From positions 64,376 through 112,101 of the forward strand of contig DGIS01000030.1 of NCBI GenBank assembly GCA_002386525.1: DNA of 47,726 bases, written 5' to 3'. Both the position numbers and the translations under genes were made by a program. Under the pieces are notes generated by a model. It was not told the origin of the DNA. It ran no database searches and saw nothing but the letters and a program-made list of their open reading frames with translations. The stretch is from Sphingobacterium sp. UBA4616. Its GTDB lineage: Bacteria > Bacteroidota > Bacteroidia > Sphingobacteriales > Sphingobacteriaceae. Positions 34,427 to 42,365 of this stretch are shown here, piece by piece. The first letter of the stretch is position 1; each line of letters starts with the position of its first letter.

Positions 34427-34614
34427 CGATATATAGTTTAATTATTCGAGCCAAAAATAAAGTGAAGATAATACGGTATTAAAAGTAAGTAAAATGTTTT
34501 AGCGAGGCAAAAAGAGGGGACTATTTTAAAGAGCAAGATATAATTATCCTAAATTTATTACAGAAGGAAGTTGGTAATATGTATTGGGGGGTAAAAAGGA
34601 AATCTATAGTCCAT

Positions 34615-34654
34615 AAAAAAAGGCTTTGAATGATTGATTTCAAAGCCTTTTTTT
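34615..34654 (-). terminator. Terminator of rplS
   Basis: A perfect 15-base-pair stem, AAAAAAAGGCTTTGA / TCAAAGCCTTTTTTT, with a 10-base loop. Confidence 0.93.
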
Positions 34655-34672
34655 ATGCCGTGGTAGTCGTAA

Positions 34673-35020
34673 TTAGATTCTTTTCGATTTAATACGAGCA
34701 GCTTTACCAGTAAGGCCGCGTAAATAGAATAATTTCGCGCGACGAACTTTACCGTAGCTGTTTACTACAATTTTTTCAATGTTTGGTGAGTTTACAGGGA
34801 AAATACGTTCAACACCTACACCGTTTGAGATTTTACGAACGGTAAAAGTAGCGTTAGCACCTTCGCTGTTTAATTGAATTACTACACCTTGGTACACCTG
34901 TACACGCTCTTTATTTCCTTCGCGAATTTTATAATGAACGCTGATGGTATCTCCAGCTTTGAAAGCGGGAATTTCATTCTTTACTACCGCTTGTTCTTCT
35001 ACAAATTTTACTAAATCCAT
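34673..35020 (-). CDS. rplS: 50S ribosomal protein L19
   Basis: Large-subunit protein at the 30S-50S interface. The 115-residue product contains [51 protein letters not shown] and [20 protein letters not shown], the full L19 motif series. It is monocistronic here, with its own promoter, a leader of about 115 bases and a terminator. Confidence 0.97.
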   Translation of the reverse strand: MDLVKFVEEQAVVKNEIPAFKAGDTISVHYKIREGNKERVQVYQGVVIQLNSEGANATFTVRKISNGVGVERIFPVNSPNIEKIVVNSYGKVRRAKLFYLRGLTGKAARIKSKRI

Positions 35021-35148
35021 GATTTCGAGTAATTATTAACGATTTATATCCTGTAAAAATCGGAATGCAATATTACGACTTATTTTCTGAATATAAAAAT
35101 ACTTTTTTAAAAAACTATTGACTGATATTCAAATCGGATGCAAAGATA
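35021..35148 (-). promoter_or_regulatory. rplS promoter -7 element and structured leader
   Basis: TATCTTTG (35141-35148, minus) matches TAnnTTTG. The leader to the ATG is about 115 bases, with two possible hairpins: GAATAT/ATATTC (35089-35130) around an A/T-rich inner stem and CGATTT/AAATCG (35040-35062) just before the start. An autoregulatory L19 leader is plausible. Confidence 0.45.
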
Positions 35149-35302
35149 TGAAAATGAATTGGATAATTTAAAGATATTTTGAATATTCCTTTGGCTGTTA
35201 TTTAGGTGGGGTTTTGGACGAGTAAATGCTAGATAATATATTGTTGTTGTAAAAATAGTATGCAATTAATCAGTTGGTTAGTGATTATTTTTTGGTCGAC
35301 TG

Positions 35303-35361
35303 TTGACAAAGTCAAAAAATGATTAGATATTTGTGCCACACAAAACAAAGGTGATACCTTT
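35303..35361 (+). promoter_or_regulatory. Promoter and 5' leader hairpin of tRNA-Pro copy 1
   Basis: TTG (35303-35305), 20 bases, GATATTTG (35326-35333, one mismatch to TAnnTTTG). The short leader contains AAAGGT-GAT-ACCTTT (35347-35361), a perfect hairpin ending one base before the tRNA; the same hairpin precedes the other two copies. Confidence 0.65.
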
Positions 35362-35362
35362 T

Positions 35363-35436
35363 CGGGGTGTAGCGTAGCCCGGTATCGCGCCACATTTGGG
35401 ATGTGGAGGTCGTAGGTTCGAATCCTGCCACCCCGA
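35363..35436 (+). tRNA. tRNA-Pro (UGG), copy 1
   Basis: Acceptor arms CGGGGTG and CACCCCG with discriminator A; anticodon stem CCACA/TGTGG around loop TTTGGGA, anticodon TGG; T arm GTAGG-TTCGAAT-CCTGC. CCA is not encoded. Identical to copies at 38235 and 38643. Confidence 0.96.
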
Positions 35437-35440
35437 CTTA

Positions 35441-35468
35441 AAAGCTCGACATTCGTCGAGCTTTTTTT
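35441..35468 (+). terminator. Terminator of tRNA-Pro copy 1
   Basis: AAAGCTCGAC-ATTC-GTCGAGCTTT followed by T-run; it lies just before the end of the convergent permease gene. Confidence 0.9.
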
Positions 35469-35478
35469 GTTTTGTCTA

Positions 35479-37854
35479 TTATTCGTCTCGTAAACTATTT
35501 ACAGGATTGGCTATCGCTATTCGGATGGCTTGCCATCCTACCGTCATCAGAGCGATAGCTATCGTCACAGCTCCAGCGAGCAAAAAGAGCCACCATGGAA
35601 TAGTAATGCGGTAAGCAAAGTCCTCCAGCCATTTATTCATGATCAGCCAGGCCGTTGGTGCCGCGATAAGTAAAGCAATTAGTACGGGTTTCAGAAAATC
35701 TTTTGACAACAATGCTGTAACGCCGGATACCGAGGCGCCAAGCACCTTACGTATTCCAATCTCTTTATTTCTTTTGGTAGCCGTAAATGAAGCTAGGCCG
35801 TACAGGCCGAGACAGGCTATAAATATGGCTAATCCCGCAAAAAGACTAAGAATGCGCTGTTGCCTGAGGTCGGTTTTGTAGAGGGTGTCAAACTTTTGGT
35901 CCAAAAAGCTATATTCAAAAGGGTATAAGGGAGCTGATTTAGCAAATGCCTTTTTAATAGTATTTAGCGCCGCAGGGAAATCCTTTGTGTTCAATCTCAG
36001 AAGCGCTACCCTTAGGTCATCGGAAGGAGAAATCACGAGTGCATCCATGTTTTCTTTTAGGGATAGAAAGTTGAAGTCGTCCACTACGCCGATGATTGTT
36101 CGTGGAGATTGGTCACGGATCGTATTTTTTATCCATTTTCCAACGGCCTGTTCTGGAGTATATCCGAGCATTGATGCTGCAGTACGATTAACTAATACGG
36201 CGCTAGCGGAGTCTGTTGGATATTGCGCCGAGAAGTTACGGCCGGCAATTATTTTAAGTTTTAAGGTGCTTACGTAATCAAAATCAGTGAATTCAGTTCT
36301 GGATTTCCACTTCTCACCGATTTTTCTCTCTACTTCAAATGTGTGGCTATCGAAAAAGCCGCCTGGTTCGCCAGACATAAAGGAGACCGATGCAATGTCG
36401 CTGCTCGCGGATAGTTCATTTTTGAATGTACGTAGGTTGTTATATAGTTCTTCATTGTCAATAGGGATAACCACGGTCTGTTGGTCGTCGTATCCAAGCC
36501 CCATTTCTTTTATATATTTCATCTGCTTGGTAATAATCATTGTACCTATGATAAGCAGAATGGAGATGCTGAACTGCACCACAACTAACGTATGGCGAAA
36601 CAGCGTTCCACCTTTACCTATGCGTAATTTGCCTTTTAATGCTTGTGTAGGGGAAAAGGTCGAAAGGTATAATGCAGGATAGCTGCCTGCTAATAAGCCT
36701 ACAATAACGATAAGCGCCAGTAGAAAAATATAGATGGGCCACCAATTCCAGGGAACTGTCAGCGTGTATCCCAAGAGCTGATTGTATATGGGCATTAATA
36801 GTTGTAGCAGGCAGATGGCGAGCAAACAGGATATTGCAGTTAGTAAAATAGACTCTCCGATAAACTGTCCCATTAATTGAATACGTTGTGCTCCGAGCAC
36901 CTTCCGTAAGCCGACTTCTTTTGATCGGTCAACCGCACGTATCGTTGAAAGATTCATGAAGTTGATGCAGGCGATAACCAATATGAGTATGGCGATCGAT
37001 AAAAAGATGTAAATGACTTTTTTGTCACCATGTTTTGCACTGTCAAATGCGCTGTGTGGCTCAAGATATACGTCTTTCAGCGGGGTGAGCGCTAGATCAA
37101 AATGAATTCCCATATTTGTGGAAACCGCTTTCATATGCCTGTCCATAAAAGAGGGGAGTTGATTTTCAAGTTTTTGGGCGTTTTTATTTTCGTTGAGTAG
37201 GATATAAGTAAATAAGTTGTTGTTTTCCCATGCTTTGAACGGTTCGGTATTGATATAGTTGGATAATGGAATGACCAAATCAAAATCTAAGTGAGAGTTG
37301 ACCGGAAGATCTTTTGCAATCCCTGTAACGGTGAGTTGTTTGCTTTTATCCAACTGGAGTATTTTGCCAATTGGATTGTCATTTCCAAAATATTTTCTCG
37401 CTGTTTTTTCTGTTAACACTACACTTGTTGGGTTTTTCAAAACAGTCGTTGGATTTCCTTTGAGCAGGGGAAAGCTAAAGAGTTCAAAGAAATCAGCATC
37501 AGCAATAAAGAGTTTTTTTTCATTGAACGTAATGCTATCAAAAGCGAATAGTCCATTGGCGGGCATGACTCGTACAGCCTTTTTGATTTCATCCGGATAA
37601 TCGGTTAATAGGGCAGGAGCATATGGGGCAGATAAATAAGGTGCACGATCTTTGCTATTGTCGAAACCGCGCATGAGGCGATAAATGCGGTCACCCTGGC
37701 TGTGAAATTTGTCAAAACTAAACTGATTGGCAATAAATAGGAATATCATAGCACAGACCGTGATCCCTATCGTTAAACCAAGAATATTGATAAAGGAGAA
37801 GACCTTGTTTTTCATCAGGTTCCGCCATGCGATTTGTAAATAATTCTTTATCAT
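35479..37854 (-). CDS. FtsX/MacB-type ABC transporter permease
   Basis: A 791-residue membrane protein with two copies of the MacB-type periplasmic core domain plus FtsX module. The first TM is near residue 20 (IAWRNLMKNKVFSFINILGL), the first FtsX block about 280-410 (ACINFMNLSTIRAVDRSKEVGLRKVLGA), a central TM near 420, and the second FtsX block about 670-785 (LASFTATKRNKEIGIRKVLGASV). Such Bacteroidota permeases usually export peptides, lipids or antimicrobials. No ATPase gene is adjacent, so the partner is elsewhere. It is the only gene between tRNA-Pro copies 1 and 2. Confidence 0.9.
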   Translation of the reverse strand: MIKNYLQIAWRNLMKNKVFSFINILGLTIGITVCAMIFLFIANQFSFDKFHSQGDRIYRLMRGFDNSKDRAPYLSAPYAPALLTDYPDEIKKAVRVMPANGLFAFDSITFNEKKLFIADADFFELFSFPLLKGNPTTVLKNPTSVVLTEKTARKYFGNDNPIGKILQLDKSKQLTVTGIAKDLPVNSHLDFDLVIPLSNYINTEPFKAWENNNLFTYILLNENKNAQKLENQLPSFMDRHMKAVSTNMGIHFDLALTPLKDVYLEPHSAFDSAKHGDKKVIYIFLSIAILILVIACINFMNLSTIRAVDRSKEVGLRKVLGAQRIQLMGQFIGESILLTAISCLLAICLLQLLMPIYNQLLGYTLTVPWNWWPIYIFLLALIVIVGLLAGSYPALYLSTFSPTQALKGKLRIGKGGTLFRHTLVVVQFSISILLIIGTMIITKQMKYIKEMGLGYDDQQTVVIPIDNEELYNNLRTFKNELSASSDIASVSFMSGEPGGFFDSHTFEVERKIGEKWKSRTEFTDFDYVSTLKLKIIAGRNFSAQYPTDSASAVLVNRTAASMLGYTPEQAVGKWIKNTIRDQSPRTIIGVVDDFNFLSLKENMDALVISPSDDLRVALLRLNTKDFPAALNTIKKAFAKSAPLYPFEYSFLDQKFDTLYKTDLRQQRILSLFAGLAIFIACLGLYGLASFTATKRNKEIGIRKVLGASVSGVTALLSKDFLKPVLIALLIAAPTAWLIMNKWLEDFAYRITIPWWLFLLAGAVTIAIALMTVGWQAIRIAIANPVNSLRDE

Positions 37855-38174
37855 ACTTTTCGTTATATGTGTTCATTTTGATCTTCTGATAATCAATAGC
37901 TTTGAATAATATTTTAATCTACAGACTCTTAAAAATATTAATTTCGGTCAGTTTCAAAAGAACTGCCAAATCAATAAATATCTAGTAGTGAATGAATTAC
38001 ATTTTTTTTTAATGATTTAAGTGTTTGGATATGAACACCTGATGTTCATATCCGAACATGTTAGGTGCTGAAATAAAAGCGAGTTATCGGAGACGTGCTG
38101 TAAATGGAAAAGACGGTTGTGAGTAAGAATATGTCGCAATGAAACAACAGGTTAGTTTTATTTTGTGCATTTCA
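37855..38174. other. Upstream region of the permease gene with a long dyad
   Basis: No gene is evident. GTTTGGATATGAACA (38023-38037) and TGTTCATATCCGAAC (38043-38057) form a 15-base inverted repeat with one mismatch and a 5-base centre, without a T-run. It looks like an operator or structural dyad rather than a terminator. Confidence 0.6.
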
Positions 38175-38206
38175 TTTGCAAATAAATTGTAAGAAGCGTA
38201 TATTTG
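38175..38206 (+). promoter_or_regulatory. Promoter of tRNA-Pro copy 2
   Basis: TTTG (38175-38178), 20 bases, TATATTTG (38199-38206): an excellent match to the Bacteroidota consensus. The leader hairpin AAAGGT-GAT-ACCTTT follows. Confidence 0.8.
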
Positions 38207-38234
38207 TGCACACAAAACAAAGGTGATACCTTTT

Positions 38235-38308
38235 CGGGGTGTAGCGTAGCCCGGTATCGCGCCACATTTGGGATGTGGAGGTCGTAGGTTCGAATCCTGC
38301 CACCCCGA
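38235..38308 (+). tRNA. tRNA-Pro (UGG), copy 2
   Basis: Same 74-base sequence as copy 1: acceptor CGGGGTG/CACCCCG, anticodon loop TTTGGGA (TGG). It is preceded by the shared leader hairpin, with one base deleted further upstream relative to copies 1 and 3. Confidence 0.96.
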
Positions 38309-38312
38309 CTAT

Positions 38313-38345
38313 AAAAAGCTCTAACGAAAGTTAGGGCTTTTTTTG
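38313..38345 (+). terminator. Terminator of tRNA-Pro copy 2
   Basis: AAAGCTCTAAC-GAAA-GTTAGGGCTTT with one U-G pair and a T-run. Copy 3 has almost the same terminator, copy 1 a different one. Confidence 0.88.
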
Positions 38346-38581
38346 TTTCGGGACAGGGTGAAGATCTCGGGTCTTTAAGATACGCTATTGCTCAATCTTT
38401 AGAACATTTAACCGGTCCTGCCGTTTAAGCTACCACTATTTTAATCGTTTGCTTGTGTATTTATTCTACAAGTTAGGGGGGTGTTATATTAGTTTTTATA
38501 CCGAAATTGATTGAGGCATTAAATCTTTCATAAATTATTTTACAATAAATCAGTTTGTTAAGTGTTTTATGAAGAATATTC
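38346..38581. other. Spacer between tRNA-Pro copies 2 and 3
   Basis: AT-rich spacer of about 235 bases; I see no gene or distinct element in it. Confidence 0.5.
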
Positions 38582-38612
38582 TTGAAAGATAGCTATATTT
38601 AATGTACTTTTG
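38582..38612 (+). promoter_or_regulatory. Promoter of tRNA-Pro copy 3
   Basis: TTG (38582-38584), 20 bases, TACTTTTG (38605-38612), an exact TAnnTTTG match. Confidence 0.75.
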
Positions 38613-38642
38613 TGCCACACAAAACAAAGGTGATACCTTTTT

Positions 38643-38716
38643 CGGGGTGTAGCGTAGCCCGGTATCGCGCCACATTTGGGATGTGGAGGTCGTAGGTTCG
38701 AATCCTGCCACCCCGA
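38643..38716 (+). tRNA. tRNA-Pro (UGG), copy 3
   Basis: Identical to copies 1 and 2 over all 74 bases. The leader hairpin is the same, with one extra T before the tRNA. Confidence 0.96.
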
Positions 38717-38723
38717 CTAAGAG

Positions 38724-38752
38724 AGCTCTAACGAAAGTTAGGGCTTTTTTTA
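38724..38752 (+). terminator. Terminator of tRNA-Pro copy 3
   Basis: AGCTCTAAC-GAAA-GTTAGGGCT followed by TTTTTT. Confidence 0.88.
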
Positions 38753-38845
38753 TATCTATTTTTAACATAATATCTTTGTAAACCCGCTGTTAAACAGATA
38801 AATTGCTTTAAATTTACTGTCAATTCGAATATAAACATAAATAAT

Positions 38846-39826
38846 ATGAACAGAAAAGCGGCATTTCTTTTAGGAATTTTGGCCTCTTGTGCATTACCGC
38901 AAGTAACCTTTGCTACACATTCAGTTGGAGAGTCTTTCCATTATCAACAAGATGTAGAGGGTAAAGAGCTGATAGGGCGATGGGATATCGAAGTAGATGT
39001 CAACGGTACACCAGCACCATCCTGGTTAGAGGTGAAATTGTCAGGCTATAGAACGTTAGTCGGTCACTATGTGAGTACTTCTGGGAGTGCCCGACCGGTT
39101 TCTCATGTGTTTTACGAAAAAGGAAAGTTTAAGTTTTCTATCCCTCCTCAATGGGAGAGTGGAAAGATGAATTTGAGTGTGGAGGGCGAACTTGTCAATG
39201 GTGTTTTGGAAGGAACGATAACAGAGCCGGATGGCAAAACATATCGTTTTAAAGGTACACGCGCTCCAGAACTAAAGCGCACCGCTGCTGTCAAATGGGG
39301 TAAACCTATTCAACTATTCAATGGCAAGGATCTATCCGGATGGAAAGCCACAGGTAAGACAAATCAATGGTTGGTAAAAAATGGTATTTTGACCAGTCCG
39401 CAGTCCGGATCTAATTTAGTTTCTGAACAAAAATTTGAAGATTTCAAATTGCACGTCGAGTTTAAAATTCCAGCAGGGAGCAACAGTGGAGTCTACCTGA
39501 GAGGTCGTTATGAGGTTCAGATAGAGGATAGTCCCAAGGATGCCCATCCAAATGCCGTGCTTTTCGCAGGGGTATATGGCTTTTTAGCTGCCAATGAAAT
39601 GGTCAATAAAGGAGCCGGACAATGGCAAACATTCGACATTACACTTATTGGCCGTCTCGTGACGGTAGTGGCAAATGGTAAGACTGTGATCTGTAATCAA
39701 GAAATCCCAGGCATAACTGGCGGTGCGTTGGATAGCAAAGAGGCAGAGCCGGGACCGATCTATTTCCAGGGGGATCACGGTCCGGTTGAATTCCGTAAGG
39801 TGATTATTACACCAGCAATTAAGTAA
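38846..39826 (+). CDS. Exported DUF1080 (3-keto-disaccharide hydrolase) protein
   Basis: A 326-residue secreted protein (signal peptide about 1-23, TFATHS). Residues about 150-324 form a DUF1080/concanavalin-like domain: IQLFNGKDLSGWKATGK, WLVKNGILTS, FEDFKLHVEFKIPAGSNSG, VYLRGRYEVQIEDS and GPIYFQGDHGPVEFRKVII. The N-terminal 100 residues are a separate beta-rich domain. Some members of this family cleave 3-keto-glycosides; the activity here is inferred. It is a single gene with a terminator behind it. Confidence 0.82.
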   Translation: MNRKAAFLLGILASCALPQVTFATHSVGESFHYQQDVEGKELIGRWDIEVDVNGTPAPSWLEVKLSGYRTLVGHYVSTSGSARPVSHVFYEKGKFKFSIPPQWESGKMNLSVEGELVNGVLEGTITEPDGKTYRFKGTRAPELKRTAAVKWGKPIQLFNGKDLSGWKATGKTNQWLVKNGILTSPQSGSNLVSEQKFEDFKLHVEFKIPAGSNSGVYLRGRYEVQIEDSPKDAHPNAVLFAGVYGFLAANEMVNKGAGQWQTFDITLIGRLVTVVANGKTVICNQEIPGITGGALDSKEAEPGPIYFQGDHGPVEFRKVIITPAIK

Positions 39827-39840
39827 CAGCACATCACGCT

Positions 39841-39872
39841 AAGGCTGCCTGAGAATAGGTAGCCTTTTTAAA
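39841..39872 (+). terminator. Terminator of the DUF1080 gene
   Basis: AAGGCTGCCT pairs with AGGTAGCCTT (one G-U pair, plus strand) and continues into TTTTT. Confidence 0.75.
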
Positions 39873-40161
39873 ATCCTATGACAACGACCACAATATCTTC
39901 ATTCTGGTAGGATGTATAATAACGTTCAATAGATCCATTATCCTTGTATTCCTTCAGTTCTTCAAAAACCATTTTTTTGAGCATTCCTTTTCCCTTGCCA
40001 TGAATAAACTTTATTTCGTTCATTTCCCAATAAATAGCTGCGTCTAGATTAGATCGCATAAAATCAATGGATTCCTGTAAGAGTTCCTCTGGTGAATAAT
40101 CTTCCCAATCATCAAGGAAGGCATCGGTATGTAAGTCAACAATAGCTGAAGGTTTGCGCAT
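39868..40161 (-). CDS. Stand-alone Smr-domain protein
   Basis: A 97-residue protein consisting of one Smr domain: the opening AIVDLHTDAF (DLH motif), a helix with MRSNLDAAIYWEM and the loop FIHGKGKGMLKKMV, where HGKGxG is characteristic. Smr domains are nucleases or nicking enzymes and occur at the C-terminus of MutS2. In many Bacteroidota the same sequence forms the end of a longer DUF2027 protein; here no upstream part is present, so it is either a naturally short form or a remnant. It stands 45 bases from the next minus-strand gene. Confidence 0.78.
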   Translation of the reverse strand: MRKPSAIVDLHTDAFLDDWEDYSPEELLQESIDFMRSNLDAAIYWEMNEIKFIHGKGKGMLKKMVFEELKEYKDNGSIERYYTSYQNEDIVVVVIGF

Positions 40162-40206
40162 TTCTCAATATTTTACAATGCTGCAAAAGTATAACAAAAC
40201 GGCGAC

Positions 40207-40626
40207 TTAATAGGTGAAGTCGTTTACGAAATAAATCGCTTGGGCAAATTTTTCATGCCATTTTTTGATAATAGCTGCAATTTCATATTCTTCCTCATCG
40301 GCATGGCTGAGCATCAATGATTCGATCGACTGTAGTAACTGCTTGACATCAAGAAAATAACCGTCAAAATCCCGGAATCCAGAAATTGTGTCGCGAACCA
40401 GCAGCATCACATCGTGGCGAAGTGTTATCATATCGTAGCGCGAAGAAATTCTATCCAGCAACCATTCCTTTTGAAAATTGGAATCAATATGTCTGTTGCA
40501 CGCCTGATTGAAAAGTAGCTCAAATTCAACGACTTGATGCTTAAGGTCATAAATAGCTTGTTGGAGCTCTTCAAAAGTGCTGATAATTTTCTCCTGCGTC
40601 TCCATATTCTTCGATACAATTGCCAT
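40207..40626 (-). CDS. Hypothetical helical protein
   Basis: A 139-residue soluble protein with no signal peptide and no motif I recognise. It is mostly helical and rich in charged and aromatic residues (for example VEFELLFNQACNRHID and SRYDMITLRHDVMLLVRD). Start at ATG 40626; an in-frame ATG at 40605 is also possible. It may be cotranscribed with the Smr gene 45 bases downstream. Confidence 0.6.
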   Translation of the reverse strand: MAIVSKNMETQEKIISTFEELQQAIYDLKHQVVEFELLFNQACNRHIDSNFQKEWLLDRISSRYDMITLRHDVMLLVRDTISGFRDFDGYFLDVKQLLQSIESLMLSHADEEEYEIAAIIKKWHEKFAQAIYFVNDFTY

Positions 40627-40854
40627 GATAATTTACTTAAAATGATATACAATTGATTTTTAGCTGTTTAAATAAAAATATGTAAGGTAAATACAAATAG
40701 GTAAGCAGAATGTTTTTAATGTTTTAATTTGTATGCGTAACTATTAGTTTTACTCTTTTTAACCTTAGTATTAGTCCAATACAGGGAAGAGAATAGGTTA
40801 TTTGCTGTTTTTTTACGTTATTCGCGTAAACAAAAAATAGCTTAATAAAATCAA

Positions 40855-41601
40855 ATGAAGGAAAAGGCGATTGGGAATTACCAATTAGAAATCTGTTCAA
40901 ATTCTGTGGCGTCTGCTATAGAGGCCGAAAAGGGGGGAGCAACCCGCGTAGAGTTTTGTCAAAATTTAGAAAACGGGGGAACTACACCTTCGTTTGGCCA
41001 CCTACAGTTAGTACGAAAATTGGTTAACATTGGAATTCATGTGCTTATCAGGCCACGTGGAGGCGACTTCCTTTATACCGATACTGAGATTTTGGAAATG
41101 ATCGCAGATATTGAAATATGTAAGCAGTTGGGGATGGATGGCGTTGTAATCGGTATGCTGAATGCAGATGGTACGGTCGATAAAGTCAATACCTTGCGGT
41201 TGGTTGAAGCTGCACGCCCCATGCATGTTACGTTCCATCGCGCCTTTGATCGCGTAGAAAATCCTTTCCGTGCGTTGGAAGACGTTATTGATATGGGGAT
41301 AGATCGTATTTTGACATCCGGTTTAAGAAATTCTGCACTCGCTGGAGTTTCATTACTCAAAGAGTTGGTTCAACAAGCCAGTGGCCGTATTGTAATTATG
41401 CCTGGTGCAGGTGTCGATGCATCTAATATCGTTCACATTTTAAAAGAAACGGGTGCAGTTGCGATACACAGTTCGGCAAAGGAGCTGCATGTTTCGAAAA
41501 TGAGATTTAAGCAGGCTCAAGTCAATGGAATGGATGAAGCACAGTGGATGAGCTCAAAAGAAAAAGTCCACCAAATGGTGGACCTATTAAAAAGCCTTTA
41601 A
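40855..41601 (+). CDS. cutC: CutC family protein
   Basis: A 248-residue TIM-barrel protein of the CutC family. The motifs are LEICSNSVASAIEAEKGGA, RVEFCQNLENGGTTPSFG, VLIRPRGGDFLYTD, VTFHRAFD and GIDRILTSG, which cover the conserved barrel. The family is named for copper homeostasis, but biochemical evidence for copper handling is weak, so the role remains open. The 3' end overlaps a hairpin that terminates the convergent small gene. Confidence 0.92.
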   Translation: MKEKAIGNYQLEICSNSVASAIEAEKGGATRVEFCQNLENGGTTPSFGHLQLVRKLVNIGIHVLIRPRGGDFLYTDTEILEMIADIEICKQLGMDGVVIGMLNADGTVDKVNTLRLVEAARPMHVTFHRAFDRVENPFRALEDVIDMGIDRILTSGLRNSALAGVSLLKELVQQASGRIVIMPGAGVDASNIVHILKETGAVAIHSSAKELHVSKMRFKQAQVNGMDEAQWMSSKEKVHQMVDLLKSL

Positions 41602-41619
41602 AGTTATACTTTAAAGGCT
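41589..41619 (-). terminator. Terminator of the tRNA-Cys/small protein unit, inside the cutC end
   Basis: AGCCTTTAAAGT pairs with ACTTTAAAGGCT (41593-41604 with 41608-41619). The T-run (TTTTTAATA) is on the minus strand only. The cutC stop codon lies inside the stem. Confidence 0.82.
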
Positions 41620-41635
41620 ATTAGATTCTTCTTAC

Positions 41636-41815
41636 TTATTTAGCTTCTGAAGCTAATTGATTTAAGATAGCATCGTTTTTAACGATTTGGTTGCTAGCTT
41701 TCATTTTTGATCTAGAACCCAACTCTACGTTAGTTCCTAATTTCAAAAACTGAACTTCAACACGTGAAACAGTTTTATTTCTTCTATCTTTTCTTTTTAA
41801 ACGTGTAACTCCCAT
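41636..41815 (-). CDS. Small basic protein downstream of tRNA-Cys
   Basis: A 59-residue basic protein (start ATG 41815; the open frame upstream runs through the tRNA and is not coding). The N-terminal third is highly Lys/Arg rich (MGVTRLKRKDRRNKTVSRVE), followed by a helix and QIVKNDAILNQLASEAK. I recognise no named family. The basic N-terminus suggests contact with RNA or the ribosome, an inference strengthened only by its position 33 bases behind a tRNA gene in the same transcription unit. Confidence 0.7.
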   Translation of the reverse strand: MGVTRLKRKDRRNKTVSRVEVQFLKLGTNVELGSRSKMKASNQIVKNDAILNQLASEAK

Positions 41816-41848
41816 TTTGATAATATTTTTATTGTTTAAAATAAAACG

Positions 41849-41919
41849 AGGTCGGAAGCGGATTCGAACCGCTGTAGGAGGTTTTGCAGACCTCAGCCTA
41901 GCCACTCGGCCATCCGACC
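41849..41919 (-). tRNA. tRNA-Cys (GCA)
   Basis: Acceptor GGTCGGA/TCCGACC with discriminator T (U73, the Cys identity base). The anticodon stem GAGGT/ACCTC encloses CTGCAAA, anticodon GCA; the T arm contains GTTCGAATC. Length 71 bases, no encoded CCA. Confidence 0.95.
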
Positions 41920-42365
41920 CTATTTTTTCCTTTTGAAGGTCTGCAAAAATAAAACTTATAATTGGAATTAAAAAATCTTTATGATAAAACTTTTGAGTTT
42001 TTAAGCATTACTCTGAAAACCAAGCTTGTATTTTCAATGCATAGCCTTTAACACATGTTTATGAAAATGTGTTTAGCAATTGAAAGCGAAATTTTAGCCG
42101 CTTTACTTCAATAAAGTATCCAGCTATTTATGAAGGCTTTTTTAGATGATTATTACCAAAATAGTAAGGTGGAATTTACTGCACCAATTGTCTTTTTTAA
42201 AGGACATTAGTAAGTATAGTATTTTTGAATTTTAATATTTTTTTGATTTGAAAATGAACGTATTATATATTTTGGAATAGATATTGCAAAACACGTTGTC
42301 AGAAATCTCATACAGGAAATATATGAGAATAAAAGATAAAGAACAAAGTAATTAAATTGGGAAAC
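41920..42365. other. Long AT-rich region before the barrel gene
   Basis: About 445 bases with no gene. TATTTTTG at 42220-42227 is an exact TAnnTTTG match on the plus strand without a -33 partner; CACAT...ATGTG near 42050-42070 can form a small hairpin. Nothing else is distinct. Confidence 0.4.

Noticed and set aside
41816..41905. N-terminal extension of the small basic protein through tRNA-Cys
   Set aside because: The translated part is the tRNA sequence itself; the ATG at 41815 is the first start outside it.
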